DNA of 64,000 bases from NCBI GenBank assembly GCA_013200995.1, contig CP053688.1, positions 558,001 through 622,000 of the forward strand. Direction: 5' to 3'. Below are positions 54,233 through 63,740 of the stretch, piece after piece. The stretch comes from Arthrobacter citreus. GTDB lineage: Bacteria > Bacillota > Bacilli > Bacillales > Bacillaceae_G. The notes under the pieces are model-generated. The model had not been told where the DNA came from. It did no database searches and was given only the letters and a program-made list of their open reading frames with translations. A program made the translations under genes and the position numbers. Position 1 is the stretch's first letter. Each line of letters opens with the position of its first letter.

Positions 54233-56443
54233 ATGGCGAATAAAGGAATCAAGGGTATTAATATCCAAATAGGAGCTGAAACGTCTGGACTTGATAAAGC
54301 GTTACGTGATGTAAATAATCGTAGTAAAGACTTACAGTCCGAATTGAAATCAGTAGAACGTTTACTTAAATTTGATCCAGGTAACGTTGAGGCACTTGCT
54401 CAAAAACAGCAACTATTAACTCGACAAGTAGAAAATACAACCAAAAAATTAGATCATTTGAGAAAAGCTGAACAACAAGTACAGGAACAGTTTAACAAGG
54501 GTGAAATTGGTGAGGAACAATATCGTGCTTTTAGACGTGAAATTGAATATACCGAGGGTTCATTAAAAAAATTTAAATCCTCTTTAGCTAGAGTAAATGA
54601 TAGCTATGGTATAAAAGATATAAAAGTAGATGCCGAGAAAGCCGAAGACTCTGTAAAAAGCTTAGGTGGAGAATTAGCTGGTGTTATTGGTGGTCTTGCT
54701 GCTGGTGGTGGAATTGCTGGAGTTCTTGAAAAGTCGTTAGATACTTCGTCACTGAATACACAGATTAAGGTATCTTTTAATGTTCCAGAAGAATCGTTCC
54801 AATCAGTAAAAAAAGCAGTGAATACCGTTAAATCATATGGTGTTGATGTTGAGACAGCGCTTGAAGGCGTAAGAAAACAATACGCATTGAACATTGATAA
54901 ATCAAATGAACAAAATGAAGCAATCATAAAAAGCGCAGGTTCAATTTCACGAGCTTTTAGTGAAATAGACTTTACAGAATTGATTCAAGAAACTAATGAA
55001 ATGTCAAGTAGCATTGACATGTCTCAAGAAGATGCATTGGCCATGACGAATGCGCTTTTAAAGATGGGATTTCCTCCTGATCAGTTAGATATCATTACAG
55101 AATACGGAAGCCAACTTTCAAGGGCTGGATATAGCGCACAAGAGATCCAAGGAATAATGGCGGCAGGTGTTGAGACGGGCACATGGAATATTGATGTACT
55201 TTTGGATGGACTCAAAGAAGGTAGAATTGTATTATCAGAATTTGGTTCGGGAATTGATAAAGCAACAAAACAAATGCTTGAAGGAACTGGAATTTCTGCC
55301 GAACAACTTCAGTCTTGGGGTAAATCGGTTGCAGAAGGTGGAGAAAAAGGGAAAAAAGCAATGACTGAAGTTGCTGAAGCTCTCAATGGAGTCGAGGATA
55401 AGACTAAAAGAAATCAACTAGGTGTCAAATTTTTTGGAACGCTTTATGAAGAAAATGGTTCGAAAATTACTGACACCTTATTGAATGCAAGCAAACATAC
55501 AGGTGATTTTAAGAATAATCAAGATTTATTAAACGAATCTGTTAAAGCTATGGATGCTGATCCACAAGTAAAATTAAACCAAGCACTTGCTGATATGAAC
55601 ACATCACTCGCTCCACTATTAACTAAAGTGGCTGAATTTGTAGGGAAAATTGCAGAGTGGGCAGCACAAAATCCTACTTTAGCAGCAACTATTACGGCAA
55701 TTGTCACTGTACTTGGAATTCTAATCGGATTAGGTCTGGCTTTAACTCCAGTTATATTAGCAGTTACAGGGGCGTTTACTGCTGCAGAAATTGCTTTAGC
55801 GCCAATTATTTTAATTGTATTAGGAATTATGGCAGCCATTGCTGCACTAATCGCAATTGGTGTAGTGTTATATAAAAACTGGGATACGATTAAAGAAAAA
55901 GCTAGTAATTTAATCAGTAAATTAAGTACTTTTAAAATGATATTTTTAGCTCTAACTGGGCCAATAGGAGCTTTAATAGCTGTAGGTGTCAGTTTATATA
56001 AAAACTGGGATAAAATCATGGAGAAAGCCGGGGCATTAAAAACTAAAATTGCAAACTTATTTAAGGGCATTAAATGGGATTTACCAAAATTAAAACTCCC
56101 TCATTTTAGTGTAAGTGGTAAATTGGATTTGAACCCGAAGGGCGGTATGAGTGTTCCTAAGATAAATGTAGATTGGTATAAAAACGGTGGTCTTTTCCCG
56201 GCAAATTCACCTAGATTAATAGGTATTGGAGATGCTAGTGTACCAGAAGCTGCATTACCATTAAGTGATAAAGTCTTAGGTACAATCGCTAATATGATTA
56301 GTGATCGTATGGGAAATGGTGGAAGTGGCATTGTAATTCAACAAATGGTAGTCAGAGAAGAAGCTGATATCCACAAAATTGCAAGAGAACTACATAGTAT
56401 GAACAAAATGAATTCTCGTTCGAAAGGAGTTGTTCTACCTTGA
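54233..56443 (+). CDS. Tail tape measure protein
   Basis: 736 residues; ATG after GAGGTG. N-terminal coiled coil (LDKALRDVNNRSKDLQSELK, VERLLKFDPGNVEALAQKQQ), a PhageMin_Tail-like middle (VNTVKSYGVDVETALEGVRK), two or three hydrophobic segments at about 485-590, and a C-terminal globular end. It sets tail length and is delivered on infection. The length suggests a tail of roughly 110 nm by the usual 1.5 angstrom per residue rule (inference). Confidence 0.92.
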   Translation: MANKGIKGINIQIGAETSGLDKALRDVNNRSKDLQSELKSVERLLKFDPGNVEALAQKQQLLTRQVENTTKKLDHLRKAEQQVQEQFNKGEIGEEQYRAFRREIEYTEGSLKKFKSSLARVNDSYGIKDIKVDAEKAEDSVKSLGGELAGVIGGLAAGGGIAGVLEKSLDTSSLNTQIKVSFNVPEESFQSVKKAVNTVKSYGVDVETALEGVRKQYALNIDKSNEQNEAIIKSAGSISRAFSEIDFTELIQETNEMSSSIDMSQEDALAMTNALLKMGFPPDQLDIITEYGSQLSRAGYSAQEIQGIMAAGVETGTWNIDVLLDGLKEGRIVLSEFGSGIDKATKQMLEGTGISAEQLQSWGKSVAEGGEKGKKAMTEVAEALNGVEDKTKRNQLGVKFFGTLYEENGSKITDTLLNASKHTGDFKNNQDLLNESVKAMDADPQVKLNQALADMNTSLAPLLTKVAEFVGKIAEWAAQNPTLAATITAIVTVLGILIGLGLALTPVILAVTGAFTAAEIALAPIILIVLGIMAAIAALIAIGVVLYKNWDTIKEKASNLISKLSTFKMIFLALTGPIGALIAVGVSLYKNWDKIMEKAGALKTKIANLFKGIKWDLPKLKLPHFSVSGKLDLNPKGGMSVPKINVDWYKNGGLFPANSPRLIGIGDASVPEAALPLSDKVLGTIANMISDRMGNGGSGIVIQQMVVREEADIHKIARELHSMNKMNSRSKGVVLP

Positions 56444-57228
56444 TTTATTTAGACGATATTCCAATTAGTCAATGGGGATTACAAATTCAAAACGAACACT
56501 TGCATCCTGCTATACCAGAATTAAGAAACAAGACTATGACGATTCCGGGGATGCCTGGAGTATGGGATTTTGGGTCAGAGTTTGGTTCACGTCCATTTTC
56601 ATTTCCTTTAGGATTTATAGAATATGATTTATACGAAAAACAGCGACGATTAAATGAATTCGTTGCTTTTTTATTTGATTCTTATGGTCGGCCTAGAGAA
56701 ATAAAATTAACGTTTGATTATGAGATGGATAAGTATTACCTTGTAAAAGCCTCTAATCAGATTGAACCACTAAGAACCGTAGGATTCAATTTCTTTACTT
56801 TAGAATTCATTGCGAATAAACCATATAAAAAGTTTAAGATTCAATCTGATGAAATTGTATGGGATTCTGATATTCCAATCCTTTCGGACATATCGTGGTT
56901 GACAGATGGATCTGAAAGATTAATAAACAGTGAACAAACAATTGAAGTCGTTAATAATGGCAACATTGCAATTAAATACTCCTTTATTATGAGTGGTTCT
57001 GGTAATAACGTAAATTTATCATCAAATGGAATAGTGATGAATTTCGGAACGTTTTCAAATACGACATTTAATGTGGATGGAGAAAGATACACCATTTACA
57101 AAAATGAAGTGGAGGATTTAATTACATCGTATTTTATCGAATTATTACCAGGAGTAAATCAAATTCAAATTAATGGTTCAAATTTAAATCTAACAATAAA
57201 AGAAAAATTACGTTATCAATACTTATAG
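56440..57228 (+). CDS. Distal tail protein (Dit)
   Basis: 262 residues from TTG, overlapping the tape measure stop. MIYLDDIPISQWGLQIQNEH, TIPGMPGVWDFGSEFGSRPF and YYLVKASNQIEPLRTVGFNF are blocks of the siphovirus Dit / phage tail family (PF05709). It forms the hexameric hub at the tail tip. Confidence 0.9.
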   Translation: MIYLDDIPISQWGLQIQNEHLHPAIPELRNKTMTIPGMPGVWDFGSEFGSRPFSFPLGFIEYDLYEKQRRLNEFVAFLFDSYGRPREIKLTFDYEMDKYYLVKASNQIEPLRTVGFNFFTLEFIANKPYKKFKIQSDEIVWDSDIPILSDISWLTDGSERLINSEQTIEVVNNGNIAIKYSFIMSGSGNNVNLSSNGIVMNFGTFSNTTFNVDGERYTIYKNEVEDLITSYFIELLPGVNQIQINGSNLNLTIKEKLRYQYL

Positions 57229-57243
57229 AAGGAGGTAGTACTT

Positions 57244-59016
57244 ATGTCAGATAGCCCAATACAATTAATACCTCGTTCTGCTTCCCTAAGACAAACTTAT
57301 CCATTACTTAATCAAGCGATTACTAAAGTAAATGCTTTCCAAGACCAATTAAATACAATTGTAATTGAAGGGGACTCTTCAGTAGAGGCAGCACAGGCAA
57401 GGATAGACGAAAATGGGAATACCCATACTACTTTGAAAGAAAGATTAGATGAACAATCTACACTAGTTAATGAAAAATTAACTAATTTAGAGGAATTAGT
57501 AAGTACTGCAGATTTAACGGGGTTTGTTGATTTTGTGATCAGCGTTAAATCTTTGGGTGCTAAAGGAGACGGCGTGACGGATGACACAACAGCCATTCGA
57601 AACGCTTTTTTATATGCAAAAACAAATGGCAGTGTAAAATTATACTTTCCAAAAGGTACATACTTAATTAGTAATTACATTCAAGTTTATAAAAACACAA
57701 CTGTAGAATTTCACCCTAAAGCAATAGTGAAACGAATCGGAAGCTATTTTAAAATGTTTGCTAATGGGCCAATCGGAGATGCAAGTTATGCAAGTGGTGG
57801 ATATAACGGCGATGGAAATATCCATTTCATTGGTGGGACATTTGATTTGAATTGTCAAGAAGGTACTTTATATCCGTTGGCTACTACACAAACGGTAGTA
57901 TTCTTTGACTTAGGTCATGCAGAGAACATTACATTCACTGAGATAACTGTTAAAAACGGTCAAGTTGGACATTACTTCCAAGTTTCTTCATGTAAAAACA
58001 TACGTTTCAGAAGATGTGTGCTAGGAGATGTAAATTACACTGATACTTCATCAGCCAATTTTGAGTTGATTCAAATAGAAGTAGCGACAGCTAGTTCGTT
58101 CCCAAGTTTCGGATCATACGATTTGACTATTTCTAGAGATATTTATATTGAAGATTGTGTCTTTAAAAATGTCATACGTGCAGTTGGTACGCATTCAGAT
58201 GCTCAGTATGGGACAGCTGATACAATCTTTTGTGAAAATATAAATATTACTAATAACGTTTTCGATACATCATACGATAACATGTTGAATTTAACCGGTG
58301 AAAAATATGCCACAGTTGAGAACAACATTATTATGAATGCGGGTAGTTATGGAATAAGTCTTTATAAAACGGAAGATAGCTCTATTAAAGGAAATACAAT
58401 ATTAAATGCACAAAAATCAGGGCTGTTATTAGATACATCACATAATAATAAATTCAGCAAAAACATTTATAAAGAAGTCGGAATATCCACTTCAGCAAAC
58501 TATGCAGCAAATAGAATAATTTCATCCAATAATAACACATTTGATGATGATACAATCACAGCTATTACACCTAAATATAACAACGCTTGGTATTCTAGTG
58601 GAAGCAGCATAGGAAATAAAATTGTATCGCATAACTATAAAAAAGGAACAACATCTGTAATAAGTGGTAGTGATACAACAGAGATTGACAATATCAAAAT
58701 AGGAGCAGGCCAAACTGTACTATTTGATGGAGACTTAGCAACTAATGGAGCAAGCGCTACACTATCACAAGATATCAAAAACTTTAATTTCCTAATTGTT
58801 ATGGCTAATGATAATTCTAGTGCAACAGCTTCAATGGTTTCAACTACAGTACCTAAAGTAGCAATTATTACAGGAACTACAAGTCGTTTTAGAATAGTTT
58901 GTGATGACAGTGCTGCAGCTGACCGTATCGATTTCAGTTTCCCTACAACTACTAGTATTCAAGCAGATACAGTTTCTGGTACTAGTCATATTAGAAAAGT
59001 AATTGGAATTATTTAA
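57244..59016 (+). CDS. Beta-helix tail spike, pectate-lyase-3 type
   Basis: 590 residues; ATG after GGAGG. Residues 1-95 are a helical attachment part (SASLRQTYPLLNQAITKVNA). From residue 104, VKSLGAKGDGVTDDTTAIRNAF is the classic start of pectate-lyase-3 beta helices. Many short repeats follow (NITFTEITVKNG, NIRFRRCVLGD, NIYIEDCVFKN-like, ENNIIMNAGSYGISLYKTE) to about 490, and a distal domain ends the chain. Probably binds or depolymerises a cell-wall glycan of the host. It lies between Dit and the endopeptidase-type protein, an unusual place. Confidence 0.88.
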   Translation: MSDSPIQLIPRSASLRQTYPLLNQAITKVNAFQDQLNTIVIEGDSSVEAAQARIDENGNTHTTLKERLDEQSTLVNEKLTNLEELVSTADLTGFVDFVISVKSLGAKGDGVTDDTTAIRNAFLYAKTNGSVKLYFPKGTYLISNYIQVYKNTTVEFHPKAIVKRIGSYFKMFANGPIGDASYASGGYNGDGNIHFIGGTFDLNCQEGTLYPLATTQTVVFFDLGHAENITFTEITVKNGQVGHYFQVSSCKNIRFRRCVLGDVNYTDTSSANFELIQIEVATASSFPSFGSYDLTISRDIYIEDCVFKNVIRAVGTHSDAQYGTADTIFCENINITNNVFDTSYDNMLNLTGEKYATVENNIIMNAGSYGISLYKTEDSSIKGNTILNAQKSGLLLDTSHNNKFSKNIYKEVGISTSANYAANRIISSNNNTFDDDTITAITPKYNNAWYSSGSSIGNKIVSHNYKKGTTSVISGSDTTEIDNIKIGAGQTVLFDGDLATNGASATLSQDIKNFNFLIVMANDNSSATASMVSTTVPKVAIITGTTSRFRIVCDDSAAADRIDFSFPTTTSIQADTVSGTSHIRKVIGII

Positions 59017-59035
59017 TACCAAGAGGTGAGTAGTT

Positions 59036-60823
59036 ATGATAAAAATTTTAAATAAATCCTTAAAAACGATTGCTCGACTTGAAAATGCATACGGTATTAG
59101 TTATGAGAAGACGTTTAACCAATTATGGACAGCAGATTTTACTTTACCTTTCGATGATCCAAAACGGAAACATTGTGAATCGTTAAATTATGTTGAGGTT
59201 GAAAATGATGGCAAGTATATTGGTTTATTTAGAATAATTCCTTCTCTGACACAAAAAAATGAATCAAATAACAGTATTACTTATCAAATGGAACATGTTT
59301 TAGCGACACTATTAGACGATGTATTATTTCAATACAATCAACTGAGTGGATATACAACTAAACAAGCATTAGTTCAACTTATAAATAATCAAACAACTAA
59401 GCATTGGCAAATAGGTCAAGTCGACTTTGCTAGAGGTTTTGATTATTCATGGGAGAATGAGAATTTATTATCTGCTATATTTTCAATACCTACACCCTTC
59501 GATGTGCCTTATCAATGGACATGGGATACAACTTATTGTCCTTGGACATTAAATTTAGTTGAGCCTGAATCGACTGTAACTTGTGAAATAAGACAAGGAA
59601 AGAACTTAAGAGGTATTGAGATTGAAGAAGATCCAACGGTCATATTTAATCGAATTTATGGCCTTGGTAATGGTGAAGGTGTAAACCAACTTACATTCCA
59701 AAAAATAAACAATGGTTTGCCATATGTTCAAGATTCAGCTTCAATTGCTAAGTATGGTTTAAGATCATATATTTTTGTAGATAAGAGATTTGAAGATGCT
59801 GAATCATTGTTAGCTACATGCAATGGCTTACTTGAATCCTGGAAACTTCCTAAGTTAACTATTCGTGGTTCTGCAGCAGATATTTCTAAAATTACAGGTA
59901 GTCGTATTGATCAACTAAATATGGGGAAAATTGTACGTTTAATTCACTCTGATTTAGGAGTTATTGAACAAAGGATACTAAAAGAATCTAAGAGTGATAT
60001 GACAGGTAATCCTGGTGATGTCCAACTAGAAATTGCTAATTTAACAGATGATATATCAACAAGTACTACAGATTTGGAAAGAAGACAACAAATCAATGAA
60101 TTATACTCACAAGGCGCTACAAACATCGATTCTCATAACTATACGGATAATTGCGACCAAGACAATCCAGCAGTTATCCGTTTTTATTTGCCTGACGATT
60201 TAGTAAATGTAAATGAACTGAAATTGTATTATGAGACTGATAACTTTAGAACGTATGGGAAAGCCACAAAAGGTGGAGGAGGTACTACACAAACTAGTTC
60301 TTCAGGCGGAGGAACAAGTACGACAACTTCTTCAGGTGGCGGTACTACAGCAACGACTAGTGCAAAAACTTTTGTCCAATTAAATGTAATATCTGGTGTT
60401 CCGCAAAACGCAGTTGGGACTGCGAACTATGGGAACCATTTACATGAGGTTCAGATTCCAGGAAGTCCTTTTACACATGATCATAGTGTTACAATTCCTA
60501 ATCATAGCCATTCGGTTACAATACCTAACCACTCACATGAATTGACCATTCCTAATCATACTCACGATATTCAACATGGCATATATAAACTTCCTGATTT
60601 ACCTACCAATGTTGATGTTAAAGTTGACGGTAATACATTGCCAAATAAAGATATAAGTGGTTCGGATATTGATTTAATACCTTACCTATCTAAGGATAGT
60701 GATGGGAAAATTAATAGAGGTCAGTGGCATGAAGTTACAATTACACCGAATAATTTAGGTAGGATTAACGCTAACATTATTTCTAGATTATTTATACAGA
60801 GTAGAGTAGGAGGTACATATTAA
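59036..60823 (+). CDS. Tail-associated endopeptidase-type protein (Tal) with His-rich end
   Basis: 595 residues; ATG after AGAGGTG. N-terminal 370 residues match the prophage endopeptidase tail / minor structural family (LKTIARLENAYGISYEKTF, DPTVIFNRIYGLGNGEGVNQL). A Gly/Ser/Thr linker follows (about 418-450), then a shaft with repeated VTIPNHSH / LTIPNHTH units (about 475-508), giving a row of HxH motifs. A distal domain closes the chain. Such HxH rows bind iron in trimeric phage fibres. It forms the tail tip. Confidence 0.87.
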   Translation: MIKILNKSLKTIARLENAYGISYEKTFNQLWTADFTLPFDDPKRKHCESLNYVEVENDGKYIGLFRIIPSLTQKNESNNSITYQMEHVLATLLDDVLFQYNQLSGYTTKQALVQLINNQTTKHWQIGQVDFARGFDYSWENENLLSAIFSIPTPFDVPYQWTWDTTYCPWTLNLVEPESTVTCEIRQGKNLRGIEIEEDPTVIFNRIYGLGNGEGVNQLTFQKINNGLPYVQDSASIAKYGLRSYIFVDKRFEDAESLLATCNGLLESWKLPKLTIRGSAADISKITGSRIDQLNMGKIVRLIHSDLGVIEQRILKESKSDMTGNPGDVQLEIANLTDDISTSTTDLERRQQINELYSQGATNIDSHNYTDNCDQDNPAVIRFYLPDDLVNVNELKLYYETDNFRTYGKATKGGGGTTQTSSSGGGTSTTTSSGGGTTATTSAKTFVQLNVISGVPQNAVGTANYGNHLHEVQIPGSPFTHDHSVTIPNHSHSVTIPNHSHELTIPNHTHDIQHGIYKLPDLPTNVDVKVDGNTLPNKDISGSDIDLIPYLSKDSDGKINRGQWHEVTITPNNLGRINANIISRLFIQSRVGGTY

Positions 60824-61008
60824 TGGAAACTATACGAGTAATAACTCATAGTGGGATTACAACTGAAATTGAAGTTGAAACCTATGATCCCGTTCTGATG
60901 AATGAAAATTTGAATAACCGTGAAATAAACACCGTATTAATCGGTGATGTTATATTTTCTCGAATCGATGTGAAGTTAATGGAACCAATCAAAGCACCTA
61001 ATGAGTAG
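60823..61008 (+). CDS. Small protein after the tail tip gene
   Basis: 61 residues, one-base overlap with the previous stop. METIRVITHSGITTEIEVETYD and IGDVIFSRIDVKLM suggest a small beta sheet. Genes of this size between tail fibre and holin are common; no family recognised. A terminator overlaps its end. Confidence 0.65.
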   Translation: METIRVITHSGITTEIEVETYDPVLMNENLNNREINTVLIGDVIFSRIDVKLMEPIKAPNE

Positions 61009-61019
61009 GTGTATTTTTT
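60994..61019 (+). terminator. Terminator after the tail module
   Basis: GCACCTA / TAGGTGT stem, ATGAG-type loop and ATTTTTTA tail. A second hairpin AATGAG / CTCATT with TTTT follows at 61049-61075 before the holin. Confidence 0.75.
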
Positions 61020-61089
61020 ATGCTTAGTATTAATAAATAAATTTTAAAAATGAGAGAGCTGAAGCTCATTTTTTGAGGAGGTTAGATAG

Positions 61090-61452
61090 ATGGAAGGAAT
61101 AACTAGTATAAGTCTAGTTAGTATTGTAGGGAACTATTGGTATATTGCGATAGCGATGATTTTATTCGATATTATTACAGGATATTTAGCTGCAGCAGCA
61201 GAGAAAAAGATCAATTCCTCAGTTAATTACATAGGGATGATTCGTAAAGTAGGCTTATTTGTAACTCTTGCTTTTATGGTCTTCATGGATACCTATACAG
61301 CCTCAAAAGGCTACTTAATCAAAATTGGAGTAGGTTTAATTATGGCATACGAAGGAACAAGTATCATAGAAAACTTGTCGAGAATTGGAATTGATATCAG
61401 ATTTTTAACAAAGTATTTCGATAAAAACAAAGTGAATAAGAAAGGTGAGTAG
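61090..61452 (+). CDS. Holin (phage holin 4 / TcdE family)
   Basis: 120 residues; ATG after GAGGAGG. Three membrane helices (YWYIAIAMILFDIITGYLAA, RKVGLFVTLAFMVFMDTY, LIKIGVGLIMAYEGTSIIEN) and a charged C-terminus. The FDIITGYLAA...K.INS....G..RK pattern is that of holin_4. It permeabilises the membrane and releases the endolysin, encoded seven bases later. Confidence 0.92.
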   Translation: MEGITSISLVSIVGNYWYIAIAMILFDIITGYLAAAAEKKINSSVNYIGMIRKVGLFVTLAFMVFMDTYTASKGYLIKIGVGLIMAYEGTSIIENLSRIGIDIRFLTKYFDKNKVNKKGE

Positions 61453-61458
61453 ATAGAT

Positions 61459-62091
61459 ATGGTCGATGTAACAAAAACTTGTAGAGATATTAATGAATTA
61501 TTACCGGCTGCACAAAAGGCAGTTAAATTATTTCTTGATGAATGTAAAAAAGCAGAACTAGACATTTTCATTACAGAAACATATCGTTCACAAGCCAGAC
61601 AAGATTATCTTTATTCTTATGGTAGAACAAGAGAAGGGGAAAAAGTTACTTGGACTCGTTCAAGTAACCATACAGGTCGATTAGCATGGGATATTGCTGT
61701 CAATAAACCGAAAGATTTATATGATTCTCTTACACTTAAAAAAGCAGGTGAAATTGCTAAAGACTTAGGAATTACATGGGGAGGAACTTGGAAACAAGCT
61801 GACTTTCCGCATTTCGAAGTAAAGAAAGATTGGGTGGCACCTAAACCTTCTAAACCTGATACTTCTATTAAAGTAGAGATCATCGAAAAGGACATCGTTC
61901 CTTATCCAGGCAAACCTTTAAAATTAGGAAGTAAAGGTAAGGATGTGGAAAGGATTCAAAATGCTTTAAAAGTAAATGTGGATGGTAAATTCGGCATAGC
62001 TACCGAAAAAGCTATAAAAGCGTACCAAAAACGAAAAGGACTTACCATAGATGGACTCGTAGGTCAACAAACTTGGAGTAAATTATTTTAG
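61459..62091 (+). CDS. Endolysin: M15 peptidase plus peptidoglycan-binding domain
   Basis: 210 residues. M15C/VanY-type domain (1-125) with zinc ligands His71 and Asp78 in SSNHTGRLAWDIA and His118 in DFPHFEV; like CwlK and phage L-alanyl-D-glutamate peptidases. Residues 150-209 are a PG_binding_1 domain (LKLGSKGKDVERIQNALKV, GIATEKAIKAYQKRKGL, GLVGQQTWSKLF). No signal peptide, so it needs the holin. Confidence 0.95.
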   Translation: MVDVTKTCRDINELLPAAQKAVKLFLDECKKAELDIFITETYRSQARQDYLYSYGRTREGEKVTWTRSSNHTGRLAWDIAVNKPKDLYDSLTLKKAGEIAKDLGITWGGTWKQADFPHFEVKKDWVAPKPSKPDTSIKVEIIEKDIVPYPGKPLKLGSKGKDVERIQNALKVNVDGKFGIATEKAIKAYQKRKGLTIDGLVGQQTWSKLF

Positions 62092-62158
62092 TTGATAGTT
62101 ATCTTGTAAGTGACATCACTTAAAATGGAATCAAATAATTGAATTAGTGTAACAAAAT

Positions 62159-62211
62159 GGAGCTTATCATTCGGTCTTAATTGACTAAGTGGTAGGCTCC
62201 GTTTTTTTTTT
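62159..62211 (+). terminator. Strong terminator at the prophage right end
   Basis: GGAGCTTATCATTCGGTC (62159) pairs over 18 positions (several G-T) with GACTAAGTGGTAGGCTCC (62183), followed by ten T. Ends the late operon. Confidence 0.88.
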
Positions 62212-62288
62212 GCGTTAATTGTAGAAAAATATTAAAAGGACTTATGTAGATGTTGTTTGAATAGTTATTAGGTAAAAAGGAGTATGTG

Positions 62289-62792
62289 ATGAAAAAATTC
62301 ATTGTATCAATAGCAGCAATTACAATATTAACTAGTTTATCAGGTTGCAAAACTGTAAACGATAACAAAGGAATAGCAAAGGCCAAAACAGAACAAAAAG
62401 AAACCGAATCAAGTAAATTAGCAAAACAAATTGCAAATAGGCCAATACAGAAAACACAAAAACAAATTGATGAAGAATTATTTGATCAAGCATATTATAA
62501 GATGAATAGTTCAGTAAATGAATTAGAAGTAACTGTAAAAGAATTATCAGATAAGACAAAAACAATTGATTTTAACAAAGTTAATAATGCTAATACAATT
62601 GTAATTGAAAACTATACCAGATTAGTTAAGAATATTCATAGTCAAGAGGCTGCAAAGGTTGCTCTTGAATTAAGTAATAGTCTTCAAATGATGACTAATA
62701 GTATTCAAGCCGGAAATATTCAAACAATAGAATATGCCTTAACTGATATACAATTTAATATGACTGAAATAAGAAGAATAGAGCATGAATAA
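62289..62792 (+). CDS. Small lipoprotein
   Basis: 167 residues from the ATG at 62289 with AAAAGGAG before it. Lipobox LSGC after a hydrophobic segment (FIVSIAAITILTSLSGC), then a charged Lys/Glu/Gln linker and a helical domain (YYKMNSSVNELEVTVKELSD, AAKVALELSNSLQMMTNSIQ). Same strand as the prophage, with its own terminator. It may be a lysogenic-conversion gene or belong to the flanking accessory DNA; family unknown. Confidence 0.75.
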   Translation: MKKFIVSIAAITILTSLSGCKTVNDNKGIAKAKTEQKETESSKLAKQIANRPIQKTQKQIDEELFDQAYYKMNSSVNELEVTVKELSDKTKTIDFNKVNNANTIVIENYTRLVKNIHSQEAAKVALELSNSLQMMTNSIQAGNIQTIEYALTDIQFNMTEIRRIEHE

Positions 62793-62830
62793 GCAAATTA
62801 CAAAGGGATATTAATTATTATTCCTTTTAA

Positions 62831-62863
62831 AAAGAGAAACCATGGGATGTTTCTCTTTTTTGG
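62831..62863 (+). terminator. Terminator after the lipoprotein gene
   Basis: AAAGAGAAAC / GTTTCTCTTT ten-pair stem with CATGGGAT loop and T-run. Confidence 0.85.
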
Positions 62864-62885
62864 TTTAAATAATGGTATCAAACTT

Positions 62886-63071
62886 TTATGAAAGAATAAT
62901 TCTTCTTATAATATCTTTTACTTCAGCACTATGTAATATGTCTTTAAAGGATTTTGTGCTATCAGTGTTTGCATGTTCAATTATTCTGTAATTAGAAATA
63001 TCTTCGATGTTTCTAGTTTTATGTTTTCTTCTAATGTTTTTTTCATTTTGGACATCTTTAGTCTGTTCCAT
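62886..63071 (-). CDS. Small basic protein of the duplicated cassette
   Basis: 61 residues from the ATG at 63071, seven bases after GAGGTG. MEQTKDVQNEKNIRRKHKTR, then NIEDISNYRIIEHANTDSTK and an amphipathic end. Leader and start are the same as those of the 39-residue gene at 39218, but the proteins differ. Unknown function. Confidence 0.55.
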   Translation of the reverse strand: MEQTKDVQNEKNIRRKHKTRNIEDISNYRIIEHANTDSTKSFKDILHSAEVKDIIRRIILS

Positions 63072-63250
63072 GCAATTCACCTCAAATGTAAGTAAGTCGT
63101 ATTTTTAAATATTGAAAATAATGTTGAGGTAAAAAAAACCTTATCGCCAAATGGGACAAAGGGGTAAATATTTGTAAGATATCTCTAAAACAAAAAAATC
63201 GACTAAACAATCGAACCTGTTTTTCAACTAACGCATGTATTAGTTCAACA
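63065..63250 (-). repeat. Intergenic cassette copy B
   Basis: Matches 39331-39514 by eye along the full length: GTTCCATGCAATTCACCTCA, ATTTTTAAATATTGAAAATA, ATCGCCAAATGGGAC, TCGACTAAACAATCGAA, and the palindrome AACTAACGCATGTATTAGTT (63227). Copy B has small differences in the loop of the palindrome. Confidence 0.85.
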
Positions 63251-63706
63251 ATATTTTTTCTTTAAAATACTTAACGATCCTTCATCTATTCCTGTTATAT
63301 TTGAGATAGCATTTAATTGAATGCCTTCTTTAATTGCTTTTCTAGCTATCTTTATGTCTTGTTTAATCTCTAAAATTTCGCTTTTGAAATTAACAAAATC
63401 TAAATATTCATCTGCTAATTCACCGTTCAAAAAAAATTCAGTGTCGTAAATACCAATATGTTTATTTAAATAAAAAATATTAACAGAGTAAAAAATAAAA
63501 GCCTCTTCCATTCCAAAACGTAGTTTTAGATTTATTTCGCTTTCTTCAACAGTAATAAATTCATCATATAATTTACCGTAAAATCTATCCAAATAATCAC
63601 TTCTGTCTTCTACACGCCACTTATTAAAATATTCCCAGAAGCCTTCAATCGTTTGATTTTTTGCATTATGATTAATTGCCCATTCAAGCAATGTTTTAGC
63701 GTTCAT
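63245..63706 (-). CDS. Hypothetical protein, immunity-protein-like
   Basis: 153 residues; ATG behind AGGTGATTAA. Soluble, acidic, many aromatic residues (NAKTLLEWAINHNAKNQTIEG, FWEYFNKWRVEDRSDYLD, RFGMEEAFIFYSVNIFYLN), helical C-terminus with an Ile/Leu-rich HTH-like end (GIQLNAISNITGIDEGSLSI). Organised like the 39553 gene: followed by the palindrome, cassette and a small gene. No family recognised. Confidence 0.65.
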   Translation of the reverse strand: MNAKTLLEWAINHNAKNQTIEGFWEYFNKWRVEDRSDYLDRFYGKLYDEFITVEESEINLKLRFGMEEAFIFYSVNIFYLNKHIGIYDTEFFLNGELADEYLDFVNFKSEILEIKQDIKIARKAIKEGIQLNAISNITGIDEGSLSILKKKYC

Positions 63707-63740
63707 TTAATCACCTACTAATTAGAATTAACTCATGAAC

